Assembly: GCA_038747915.1 (NCBI GenBank)
Contig: JBCDJJ010000088.1
Location: forward strand, 1-14,251
Source: JBCDAP01 sp038747915
GTDB lineage: Bacteria > Planctomycetota > Phycisphaerae > Phycisphaerales > UBA1924
Direction: 5' to 3'
DNA length: 14,251 nt
The position numbers and the translations under genes were made by a program. This document shows positions 1 to 5,437 of this stretch, piece by piece. The notes under the pieces are model-generated. The model made no database searches, was not told the DNA's origin, and worked only from the letters and a program-made list of their open reading frames with translations. Each line of letters begins with the position of its first letter. The first letter of the stretch is position 1.

Positions 1-1
1 C

Positions 2-60
2 CCCTGAATCGCACCCAAACGGACGACGATCGCACAGTATTCCGAGTGGTCGATTCAGGG
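2..60. repeat. 10-bp inverted repeat with 39-base loop
   Basis: CCCTGAATCG at 2-11 is matched exactly by its reverse complement CGATTCAGGG at 51-60. It sits at the window edge, past the end of miaA. It could be part of a bidirectional terminator region or a protein site; the long loop argues against a simple intrinsic terminator. Confidence 0.4.
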
Positions 61-88
61 CTGATGGGCCGGGATCGCGGATTGATGA

Positions 89-103
89 AATCAGGGACTG
101 ATT
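89..103 (-). terminator. Possible weak terminator of the antitoxin-toxin-miaA unit
   Basis: AATCAG (89-94) and CTGATT (98-103) form a perfect 6-bp stem with a 3-base loop, starting right after the miaA stop codon in the direction of transcription. On the minus strand it is followed by TTTC. The stem is short and not GC-rich and the T-run is brief, so termination would be weak. Confidence 0.3.
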
Positions 104-104
104 C

Positions 105-1061
105 TCAGAAAATATGATCCGGCCAGTGCTCGGGCGGCGTGTCGGCGGCGTTGATCCAGACGCTCCCCGGCGTGGTGCGGAGGCGGCGGAGCCAGGTGCG
201 CTGGTTTTTGGCGAGTCGTCTGGTGTCGATTTTGATGCGTTCGATGGCGTCGTCGAGGGTGGCCCGACCCGCAAGGTGATCGATGAGGTGTTTGTAGCCG
301 AGCGCTTCGCGCGCTTGGGGGCCGAGGCGGTCGGTGTGCCAGAGCGCGCGGACCTCGTCGACGAGGCCCGCGTCGATCATCGCGCGGACGCGCGCGTTGA
401 TGCGGCGATTCACCAGCTCGGGTGCCCAGTCGAGGCCGACGAGGCGGAGGTCGCGGCGGGTGCGGCCCGCATCCCACTGGTGCTGATGGGTGGAGATGGG
501 GATGCCGGTCTGGCGGTAGACCTCGAGAGCGCGGATGGTGCGGCGATCGTCGTTGGGGTGGATGCGGGCACCGGCGCTCGGGTCGACGCGTTCGAGCTCG
601 GCGCGGCGCTCGTGTGGCGGGATGGCTTCGAGTTCGGCGCGGAGGCCCGGGTCGGGCTCGGGACCGACGAAGAGTCCTTCGAGGAGCGCCTTGGCGTAGA
701 GGTGAGTGCCGCCGACGACGATGGCGGCTTTACCAGCGGCGCGGAGTTCGTCGAGGGTGGCCTCGGTGAGCGCGAGCCACTCGTGGACGGAGAAGGACTC
801 GGTGGGCTCGCGGATGTCGATGAGGTGGTGGGGGATCTCGGCGCGTTCAGCTTCAGTCGGTTTGGCGGTGCCGATGTCCATGCCCCGGTAGATCTGCATG
901 GAGTCGGCGGAGACGATCTCGGTGTCGATGCCGCGGTCGCGGGCTCGGCGGGCGAGTGACATGGCGAGGGATGACTTGCCGCCGGCGGTGGGGCCGACGA
1001 TGAGCGTGGCGGGTGGGTGGGTCGTGCCTGTAGTGGGATGTGGGTCTGGTGCGCTTGTCAT
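105..1061 (-). CDS. miaA: tRNA dimethylallyltransferase MiaA
   Basis: MiaA transfers a dimethylallyl group from DMAPP to N6 of adenosine 37 in tRNAs that read codons beginning with U, the first step toward ms2i6A. The 318-residue product has the family's usual length. Visible motifs are the P-loop GPTAGGKS (23-30), SADSMQIYRGMDIGTAKP (51-68), VVGGTHLY (115-122), NDDRRTIRALEVY (170-182), GYK (255-257) and RRLAKNQRTW (281-290). The usual VGGTGLY reads VGGTHLY here, a Gly to His change. The ATG is chosen because the N-terminal spacing to the P-loop is normal and because it overlaps the upstream toxin stop in an ATGA. That overlap suggests translational coupling to the toxin gene and expression from the antitoxin promoter. 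Assignment is firm; the coupling is inferred. Confidence 0.97.
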   Translation of the reverse strand: MTSAPDPHPTTGTTHPPATLIVGPTAGGKSSLAMSLARRARDRGIDTEIVSADSMQIYRGMDIGTAKPTEAERAEIPHHLIDIREPTESFSVHEWLALTEATLDELRAAGKAAIVVGGTHLYAKALLEGLFVGPEPDPGLRAELEAIPPHERRAELERVDPSAGARIHPNDDRRTIRALEVYRQTGIPISTHQHQWDAGRTRRDLRLVGLDWAPELVNRRINARVRAMIDAGLVDEVRALWHTDRLGPQAREALGYKHLIDHLAGRATLDDAIERIKIDTRRLAKNQRTWLRRLRTTPGSVWINAADTPPEHWPDHIF

Positions 1062-1363
1062 TGGCTTTGCTGCGCGCCGTACATGAGAAATAGAACGCCG
1101 ACTGCGTGTCGTTCTTCGTCGACCCGGTAATAGATCAGGTGATCACCGAAGACCAGGCGTCGGACTTCGAACCCGTATGTCGTGGTCTGTGCTTCGGCGA
1201 CGGGGCCTCGCTTGGGCATGGTGTAGAGACCATCGATGAGGTCGAAGAGATTCGCGAACCATCGCTCGATGGCATCCTCACTTGCTCCGGTGGCTCGGAG
1301 GTAGGCGACGCGCGTCTTGACGGCGTCGAGGAAGGAGGAGCCGTACTCGACGCGGTAGCTCAT
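1058..1363 (-). CDS. RelE/ParE-family toxin
   Basis: This 101-residue protein has the size and layout of the RelE/ParE toxin superfamily: an N-terminal beta strand, two helices (about 8-47), then a strand-rich half with RGPVAEA (52-58), the strand FEVRRLVFGDHLIYYRV (65-81) and a final strand ending LFLMYGAQQ (91-99), where many relatives have H-G/R-A-R. Members either cleave mRNA on the ribosome (RelE) or poison gyrase (ParE); the sequence alone does not tell me which. It overlaps the antitoxin stop by ATGA upstream and the miaA start by ATGA downstream. Antitoxin-first order is typical of these modules. Having a tRNA-modification gene as the third coupled cistron is not typical. Confidence 0.85.
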   Translation of the reverse strand: MSYRVEYGSSFLDAVKTRVAYLRATGASEDAIERWFANLFDLIDGLYTMPKRGPVAEAQTTTYGFEVRRLVFGDHLIYYRVDEERHAVGVLFLMYGAQQSQ

Positions 1364-1653
1364 CGGTCGAGCCGGATGCCGAGCTCGGTGGCGAGCTGGC
1401 GCAGGCCGTCTTTGGCGTCGATCCGGTCGCCGTTGTCCAGTTCTGCGAGCCCGCGCCGGATACCCGCTGCGATGCGTGCCTCGTCTGCGAGTTCTTGCAG
1501 CTCATCGAAGACTTCCGGCGACATGACGACGCCTTTGGGCCGCCCGTTGACGGTGAGGATCTCGATGCCGCGTGTCTGTGCGAGACGGTCCAGATGGGCC
1601 GTGGCGTGCTGACGAAACTCGCTGAGCGGTTGGATGTCGCCTGCTCGGACCAC
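1360..1653 (-). CDS. Phd/YefM-family antitoxin
   Basis: The 97-residue product matches the Phd/YefM pattern: an N-terminal DNA-binding part with IQPLSEFRQHATAHLDRL (7-24), then ILTVNGRPKGVVMSPEVFDEL (32-52), the family's signature of a strand, a G-[RK]-P turn, a second strand and a helix. The C-terminal half is charged and helical, as expected for the toxin-wrapping tail. The start codon is GTG at 1653, supported by a good ribosome site (AAGGAG seven bases upstream). Antitoxins of this type bind their toxin and repress their own promoter. The palindrome at 1669-1678 is a candidate target. Its TGA overlaps the toxin ATG, giving the usual coupled pair. Confidence 0.85.
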   Translation of the reverse strand: MVRAGDIQPLSEFRQHATAHLDRLAQTRGIEILTVNGRPKGVVMSPEVFDELQELADEARIAAGIRRGLAELDNGDRIDAKDGLRQLATELGIRLDR

Positions 1654-1668
1654 GGGGTCTCCTTACCA

Positions 1669-1678
1669 GATACGTATC
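1669..1678. promoter_or_regulatory. Candidate autoregulatory operator of the toxin-antitoxin unit
   Basis: GATACGTATC is a perfect 10-bp palindrome placed about 16 bases upstream of the antitoxin GTG and overlapping the transcription start expected from the promoter at 1685-1713. Phd/YefM proteins commonly bind short palindromes at this place. The role is inferred from position and symmetry only. Confidence 0.45.
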
Positions 1679-1684
1679 GGAGGG

Positions 1685-1713
1685 AGTATGGCATCGAGTT
1701 GATAGTGGGTCCA
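1685..1713 (-). promoter_or_regulatory. Candidate promoter of antitoxin-toxin-miaA
   Basis: On the minus strand a -35-like TGGACC (1708-1713) and a -10-like CATACT (1685-1690) are separated by exactly 17 bases; each matches the sigma-70 consensus at four of six positions. The expected start lies on the GATACGTATC palindrome, so a repressor bound there would block initiation. Confidence 0.4.
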
Positions 1714-1729
1714 CATTTGTGCTTTCATC

Positions 1730-1759
1730 GAGACACGATCACGGGCATTCCAGTACCAT
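1730..1759 (+). promoter_or_regulatory. Candidate promoter of pgk
   Basis: GAGACA (1730-1735) and TACCAT (1754-1759) are separated by 18 bases and match -35 and -10 consensus at four of six positions each. The predicted leader is about 63 bases. This is divergent from the antitoxin promoter and separated from it by about 20 bases, so the two may interfere with each other. Confidence 0.3.
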
Positions 1760-1796
1760 TTTCGCGCGCCCGATCGCCGGGCGCTCCCCATCTTCT

Positions 1797-1809
1797 GCCC
1801 CTTCGGGGC
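1797..1809. other. Short hairpin in the pgk leader
   Basis: GCCCC-TTC-GGGGC forms a 5-bp GC stem with a three-base loop 19 bases before the pgk ATG. It has no T-run after it, so it is not a normal terminator. It may shape the leader mRNA or be chance in GC-rich DNA. Confidence 0.25.
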
Positions 1810-1828
1810 CCCTAGAGAAAGCGGAGCC

Positions 1829-3061
1829 ATGCCCAAGCAGACGATCGATCAGGTCGAGGTGGCGAGTCAGCGGGTGCTGATGCGTGTGGATTTCAACGTC
1901 CCGCTCAAGGACGGCGCGATCACGGATGATCGGCGGATCCGGATGGCGTTGCCGTCGATCGAGTCGGTGCTGTCGCGGGGCGGGCGGTTGATTCTGATGA
2001 GCCACCTCGGGCGGCCGGCGGGGACGGGGTTCGAGCCGGCGCTGAGTCTGGAGCCGGCGGCCAAGCGGCTGAGCGAGCTGCTCGGCGCGAGCTGCCGCGG
2101 CGATGTGAAGTTCCCGAGCCACGACTGTGTGGATGGGGCGGCGACCGCAGCTGCGAACATGCTCGCGGATGGCGAGGCGATGCTGCTCGAGAACCTGCGG
2201 TTCCACAAGGCCGAGAAGAAGGGCGATGCGGAGTTCGCGGGCAAGCTCGCGGACATGGCGGACATGTACTGCAACAACGCGTTCGGCACGTGTCACCGCG
2301 AGGACGCCTCGATGGTGGCGGTGCCGCGGGCGCTCGGGAACAAGCCGAAGGTCGTGGGCTCGCTCGTGGAGAAGGAGATCCGGTTCCTCTCGGATGCGCT
2401 CGAAAGCCCGGAGCGACCATTCGCGGTGGTGCTTGGCGGGGCGAAGGTGTCGGACAAGCTGCCGGCGATCGAGTTCCTGCTGCCCAAGGCGGATCAGATC
2501 CTGATCGGTGGCGCGATGGCGTACACGTTCTTGAAGGCGCAGGGTGTGGAGGTCGGTTCGAGCCGTGTGGAGGAAGATCGGCTGGATGATGCGAAGCGGA
2601 TCGTCGAGCTCGCGTCGAGCTCGGGGTGCTCGCTCGTGCTGCCGAGCGATCACGTGTGCTCGACCGAGTTCCACGAGTCGAGCGGGGAGCAGAAGGTGTG
2701 TGACGGCGCAATCGATGCGGGCTTCATGGGGCTGGACATCGGGCCGAGCAGTCAGCGGGCGTACACCGAGGCGCTGAGGCAGGCCAAGACCATCGTGTGG
2801 AACGGGCCGATGGGCGTGTTCGAGTGGGACGCGTTCGGTGCGGGCACGAGGGCGGTCGCCGGGGCGATCGTGGAGGCGACGAGCGGCGGGGCGGTCTCGA
2901 TCGTCGGTGGTGGTGATTCGGCAGCGGCGGCGGAGCAGTTTGGCGTGGCGGCGAAGCTGAGCCATGTGTCGACCGGCGGCGGGGCGAGCCTGGAGATGCT
3001 GTCGGGCAAGAACTTCGTGGCGGTCGATCTGCTCGATGATGCGACGGTGGGTGCGATCTGA
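1829..3061 (+). CDS. pgk: Phosphoglycerate kinase
   Basis: PGK converts 1,3-bisphosphoglycerate plus ADP to 3-phosphoglycerate plus ATP in glycolysis, and the reverse in gluconeogenesis. The 410-residue protein is slightly longer than the usual ~390-400. Conserved stretches are RVDFNVPL (19-26), MSHLGRP (57-63), LLENLRFHKAEKKGD (119-133), VVLGGAKVSDK (200-210), NGPMGVFEW (325-333) and the nucleotide-site glycines SIVGGGDSAAA (357-367) and STGGGASLEML (381-391). The canonical NDAFGTAHR block reads NNAFGTCHR at 149-157, with the following residues also changed. The start ATG is followed directly by the normal PGK N-terminus and preceded by a modest purine site (GCGGAG). It stands alone, divergent from the toxin-antitoxin-miaA unit, with a terminator behind it. 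Confidence 0.97.
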   Translation: MPKQTIDQVEVASQRVLMRVDFNVPLKDGAITDDRRIRMALPSIESVLSRGGRLILMSHLGRPAGTGFEPALSLEPAAKRLSELLGASCRGDVKFPSHDCVDGAATAAANMLADGEAMLLENLRFHKAEKKGDAEFAGKLADMADMYCNNAFGTCHREDASMVAVPRALGNKPKVVGSLVEKEIRFLSDALESPERPFAVVLGGAKVSDKLPAIEFLLPKADQILIGGAMAYTFLKAQGVEVGSSRVEEDRLDDAKRIVELASSSGCSLVLPSDHVCSTEFHESSGEQKVCDGAIDAGFMGLDIGPSSQRAYTEALRQAKTIVWNGPMGVFEWDAFGAGTRAVAGAIVEATSGGAVSIVGGGDSAAAAEQFGVAAKLSHVSTGGGASLEMLSGKNFVAVDLLDDATVGAI

Positions 3062-3065
3062 GCGA

Positions 3066-3089
3066 GCCGGGAGGGCCCGGTCTGTCTTT
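3066..3089 (+). terminator. Probable intrinsic terminator of pgk
   Basis: CCGGG (3067-3071) and CCCGG (3076-3080) pair around a 4-base loop, with a possible extra G-T pair at the base, and the T-rich tail TCTGTCTTT (3081-3089) follows at once. It begins 5 bases after the pgk stop codon. The position and the T-rich tail favour a real terminator, although the stem is short. Confidence 0.5.
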
Positions 3090-3158
3090 GGTGCGCCGGG
3101 GGTCGGGTTGTGACGGCTGTGGGCGCGCCGTTCCGGGGCGGCACGGCTCAGAACACTC

Positions 3159-3184
3159 GTGTTGGGGCCCTCGTGGGCCGACAC
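3159..3184. other. Bulged stem-loop just upstream of the YjfB-like gene
   Basis: GTGTT (3159-3163) pairs with GACAC (3180-3184, one G-T pair), and after a 2-base GG bulge GGCCC (3166-3170) pairs with GGGCC (3175-3179) around the loop TCGT. The resulting 10-bp stem ends 7 bases before the ATG at 3192, where a ribosome site would be expected. It could limit translation of the small gene; it has no T-run. Confidence 0.4.
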
Positions 3185-3191
3185 CATCGGT

Positions 3192-3410
3192 ATGAGCGGA
3201 ATCGATGCGTCATCTTCGGTCTCGGCCTCGGTACTCGCGGCGGCGTCGTCCCAGGGCGTGAAGACCACAGCGAGCCTGACCGCGCTCCGCACCCAGCTCG
3301 ATGAGCAGGAGTCGCAGGGGCAGGCAGCGGTCGAGCTGATCCAGGCGTCCACGCCGCAGCCCGGTGCGAGCCCGCCCGGGGTGGGGCAGCGACTCGACGT
3401 CACCGGGTGA
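3192..3410 (+). CDS. YjfB-like small putative motility protein
   Basis: The 72-residue product resembles the YjfB/putative motility protein family (Pfam YjfB_motility), small proteins often found near flagellar genes but without an established biochemical role. Family-like features are an N-terminal Ser/Ala/Val stretch (MSGIDASSSVSASVLAAA), a central helix with LRTQLDEQESQGQAAVELIQA (43-63) and the end PGVGQRLDVTG, where relatives read LGxxIDVxG. I start at the ATG at 3192 because this fits the family; a GTG at 3159 would add 11 residues. No good ribosome site is visible, and a stem-loop covers the upstream bases. No flagellar genes are present in the window. Its stop overlaps the tail of the convergent DUF1294 gene by 11 bases. 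Confidence 0.6.
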   Translation: MSGIDASSSVSASVLAAASSQGVKTTASLTALRTQLDEQESQGQAAVELIQASTPQPGASPPGVGQRLDVTG

Positions 3411-3693
3411 CGACCCAGACCAGCCCAGCGCATACGGCGAGGTGCGCCCCGGCGGCGAGGTACCACTTCACGCGGTAGGTGAGTTTGTGCGTTTTGTGCC
3501 TGAGCAGGCGCCGGGCGATGGCGCCACCGGGCCATCCGCCGATCGCATCGATGCCGAGCAGGCGGGCTTCTGGGATGCGTCGGCGGCCGTTGGCGGCGGC
3601 CCGCTTATCGACCCAGTACACCACAATGGACACGAGGCTCAGTGCGGCGGTGAGCACCGCCAGGATGCCGAGGGTGAGCGTCGTGGGTGACAT
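3400..3693 (-). CDS. DUF1294 family membrane protein
   Basis: The 97-residue product fits DUF1294, small inner-membrane proteins of unknown function. It has a first membrane segment (about 5-27), the signature VDKRAA (28-33), RRIPEARLL (38-46), GGWPGG (52-57) and RLLRHKTHKLTYR (62-74), then a second membrane segment (about 78-95). The ATG at 3693 is preferred over upstream starts because it gives the normal family N-terminus and does not run into the divergent CNNM gene, whose start lies only 23 bases away. With so small a gap, its promoter must overlap the first codons of the neighbour. The function is unknown. Confidence 0.88.
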   Translation of the reverse strand: MSPTTLTLGILAVLTAALSLVSIVVYWVDKRAAANGRRRIPEARLLGIDAIGGWPGGAIARRLLRHKTHKLTYRVKWYLAAGAHLAVCAGLVWVVTR

Positions 3694-3704
3694 GGTGCTC
3701 GTTC

Positions 3705-3710
3705 TATCAT
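3705..3710 (+). promoter_or_regulatory. Candidate -10 element placing the start of transcription on the CNNM ATG
   Basis: TATCAT matches the -10 consensus at five of six positions. Its last base is followed by six bases and then the ATG at 3717, the usual distance to +1. The mRNA may therefore be leaderless. No convincing -35 was seen. A perfect palindrome GGACATGTCC (3713-3722) spans the start codon. Confidence 0.4.
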
Positions 3711-3716
3711 CTGGAC

Positions 3717-4850
3717 ATGTCCGAGGAAGATCCTTCTGAACCGTCCACCGCGCCGGCGGGTGCGCTCGCGGCGCCCGGCACACTCGAGGCCGAAGCACCG
3801 GGGGGCAGCCTGACGCTGCTGATCGTGTTCGCCGGTCTGGCGATCGTGACGAGCTTTGTGTGCTCGCTCAGCGAGGCGTCGATTCTGTCGGTGCCGAAGA
3901 CACACGCGACGGTGCTGGTGCGGCAGGGCCGGCTGACGGGCCGGCTGCTCGAGCGGATGAAGGACCAGATCGAGCGTCCGCTCAACGCGATTCTGACCCT
4001 CAACACGCTGGCGAACACGGTCGGATCGATTGGAGTGGGGACGCAGGCGGCGTTGTTGTTCGACAGCGTGTGGGTTGGCGTGGCGTCGGGTGTGATGACG
4101 TACTTGGTGCTGGTGTTCGGCGAGCTGATCCCGAAGAAGCTCGGGGCGGTGTACGCGCGGTCCCTGGCGCCGCCGATCTCGGTGGTGGTGGTGGCGATGG
4201 AGGTGATCACGCTCCCGTTGATCGTGCTGGCTCGTCCGGTGACGTGGGTGGCGGATCGTCTGGTGAGCCGGTTTGGTGCGGAGGCGCCGGCGACGATGGA
4301 CCGCGGCACGCTCGAGGTGATCGCGGACATGGGCGAGGCGGAGGGGGCGATCGGCGAGAGCGAGTCGGAGGTGATCCGGAACATGCTGCGGCTCAACGAG
4401 CGTCGCGTGCAGGAGGTGATGACGCCGCGGACGCGGGTGTTCATGCTGCCACAGACGGCGACGATCGCGGAGGCGATGGGTCACGAGCGGTTCACGCAGC
4501 ACACGCGGATCCCGGTGTTCGCGGATGGTCCCGACGATGTCACCGGTGTGGTGATCAAGGGCAACCTGTACGAGGCGTTCGCAGCGGGCGAGCCGGGTCG
4601 CCGGATGACGGAGTTTCGAAGGCCGGTGACGGCGGTGCCCGAGCAGGCGACACTTCTCCGGGTACTCGAGGAGTTCGGGCGTTTGGGCCACCACATTTTT
4701 CTCGTGGTTGATGAATTTGGGGGCACGGCCGGCGTGATCACGCTTGAGGATGTGTTGGAGGCCATCATCGGCCGTGAGATCATCGACGAGAGCGATCGGG
4801 GTGTCGCGACGCCGGATGGGCGCATTCCTGGCAGAAATTCAGCGTCGTGA
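3717..4850 (+). CDS. CNNM/CorC (hemolysin C-like) transporter family protein, DUF21 plus two CBS domains
   Basis: Proteins of this family are membrane-bound and linked to divalent cation (Mg2+/Co2+) export or homeostasis. The 377-residue product has a poorly conserved Ala/Pro-rich N-terminus (1-30), a DUF21 membrane domain (about 32-185) with LSEASILSVPK (51-61), LNTLANTVGSIGVG (95-108) and VFGELIPKKLG (133-143), then the acidic linker GAIGESESEVIRNML and a CBS pair (about 235-355) with VMTPRTRVF (234-242) and VVDEFGGTAGVITLEDVLE (330-348). No CorC_HlyC C-terminal domain follows; the protein ends about 20 residues after GREIIDESD. The ATG at 3717 avoids overlap with the divergent DUF1294 gene. 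An ion substrate cannot be read from the sequence. Confidence 0.93.
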   Translation: MSEEDPSEPSTAPAGALAAPGTLEAEAPGGSLTLLIVFAGLAIVTSFVCSLSEASILSVPKTHATVLVRQGRLTGRLLERMKDQIERPLNAILTLNTLANTVGSIGVGTQAALLFDSVWVGVASGVMTYLVLVFGELIPKKLGAVYARSLAPPISVVVVAMEVITLPLIVLARPVTWVADRLVSRFGAEAPATMDRGTLEVIADMGEAEGAIGESESEVIRNMLRLNERRVQEVMTPRTRVFMLPQTATIAEAMGHERFTQHTRIPVFADGPDDVTGVVIKGNLYEAFAAGEPGRRMTEFRRPVTAVPEQATLLRVLEEFGRLGHHIFLVVDEFGGTAGVITLEDVLEAIIGREIIDESDRGVATPDGRIPGRNSAS

Positions 4851-4884
4851 GGGCTTGACAAACGGGAAATCCCTCGCTTTGAGC

Positions 4885-4911
4885 TTGAAAGCACCGGCGG
4901 CGCTGTACACT
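4885..4911 (+). promoter_or_regulatory. Candidate promoter of the RRM protein gene
   Basis: TTGAAA (4885-4890) and TACACT (4906-4911) are separated by 15 bases, a little short. The -10 sits in GGCGCTGTACACT, which recurs with one change upstream of the B12/GTPase gene (6319-6331). Use of this site would give a leader of about 105 bases. A consensus TTGACA at 4855-4860 lies further upstream but has no matching -10 at normal spacing. Confidence 0.4.
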
Positions 4912-4956
4912 GCATCCGCGGTGGACGTGGTCCGTCGTGGTTTCGCAAGCGACCCG

Positions 4957-5005
4957 GTCTCCGAGAGCGGTTGGCTACGAAGGACAGACGAGCTCTCGGA
5001 TTGAC
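4957..5005 (+). promoter_or_regulatory. Stem-loop in the leader of the RRM protein gene
   Basis: TCCGAGAGC (4960-4968) and GCTCTCGGA (4992-5000) are a perfect 9-bp inverted repeat with a 23-base loop; GTC (4957-4959) and GAC (5003-5005) can add three more pairs after a 2-base bulge. It ends 18 bases before the ATG. Leaders of bacterial glycine-rich RRM genes are often cold- or structure-controlled, so a regulatory role is possible but inferred. Confidence 0.45.
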
Positions 5006-5023
5006 TGGAAAGTTGCTGCTCTT

Positions 5024-5404
5024 ATGCGGATTTATGTCGGGAATCTCCCGTTTTCGACCAATGACGCCGAACTGTCTGAGATCTTCGGCGAGTTTGGTCA
5101 TGTCGCTGATTCTTCGATCGTGATGGATCGCGAGACCGGCCGCTCCCGCGGCTTCGGCTTTGTTGAGATGGATGATTCTGACGCGGAGAAGGCCATCGAG
5201 GCCCTCAACGGTCAGAACCATGGTGGACGCACCCTTGTTGTGAACCAAGCCCGCGAGCGCACTGGTGGTGGCGGCGGCGGCGGCGGCGGCGGTGGACGCG
5301 GCGGCTTCTCCCGTGGCGGCGGTGGGGGCGGCGGCTTCTCCCGCGGTGGCGGGGGCGGCGGTGGGTACCGCGGCGGCGGGGGTGGCTACCGCGGCGACCA
5401 CTGA
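5024..5404 (+). CDS. Glycine-rich RRM RNA-binding protein
   Basis: The 126-residue protein has one RNA recognition motif (1-78) followed by a glycine-rich tail (81-124). RNP2 is IYVGNL (3-8) and RNP1 is RGFGFVEM (42-49), both with the aromatic residues that stack on RNA bases. The tail carries GGFSRGGGGG units and two YRG motifs, as in cyanobacterial Rbp and plant glycine-rich proteins. Such proteins bind single-stranded RNA and are often induced by cold, acting as RNA chaperones. The ATG at 5024 is chosen because the RRM begins immediately after it; no strong ribosome site precedes it. The long leader with a 9-bp stem suggests post-transcriptional control. It is flanked by unrelated genes, so it is probably a single-gene unit. 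Confidence 0.93.
   Translation: MRIYVGNLPFSTNDAELSEIFGEFGHVADSSIVMDRETGRSRGFGFVEMDDSDAEKAIEALNGQNHGGRTLVVNQARERTGGGGGGGGGGGRGGFSRGGGGGGGFSRGGGGGGGYRGGGGGYRGDH
5264..5395 (+). repeat. Glycine-codon repeat tract, with 30-bp tandem units
   Basis: Bases 5264-5296 are eleven glycine codons in a row, seven of them consecutive GGC triplets (5270-5290). Two 30-bp units then follow at 5301-5330 and 5331-5360, each beginning GCGGCTTCTCCCG, and two shorter TACCGCGG-type units come after. The tract encodes the flexible RNA-binding tail and is prone to slippage in multiples of three. Confidence 0.8.
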
Positions 5405-5437
5405 GTTGGTCGAACCGCGAATCGTCCCTATCTCATC

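Larger units (their letters stand above)
1..104. other. Non-coding edge region downstream of miaA
   Basis: This short stretch lies 3' of miaA and reaches the window edge. It holds two inverted repeats, listed separately, and repeated TCAGGG/CCCTGA motifs. One plus-strand frame is open from base 1 to a stop at 115-117 and could be the tail of a gene entering from the left, but its third-position GC is much lower than in the real genes here and it contains the inverted repeats, so I do not call it. Confidence 0.4.

Noticed and set aside
1..117. Plus-strand tail of a possible upstream gene overlapping the miaA stop
   Set aside because: Only 38 codons with low third-position GC, containing inverted repeats; cannot be supported without sequence to the left.
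114..959. 281-residue open frame on the plus strand across miaA
   Set aside because: Shadow of miaA; the Gly/Val/Asp-rich composition reflects antisense codons.
1739..3535. 598-residue open frame on the minus strand across pgk
   Set aside because: It is antisense to a certain pgk, is Arg/His-rich and of low complexity, and has no family motif; long antisense frames are expected at this GC content.
3639..4694. 351-residue minus-strand frame across the CNNM gene
   Set aside because: His/Arg-rich shadow of the CBS and DUF21 coding sequence.
4849..4875. GAGGG...CCCTC hairpin as terminator of the CNNM gene
   Set aside because: Only 5 bp with a 17-base loop and no T-run.
5264..5395. CRISPR-like or mobile repeat at the GC-rich tandem tract
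   Set aside because: The repeats are in-frame glycine codons of the RRM protein tail, with no spacers.
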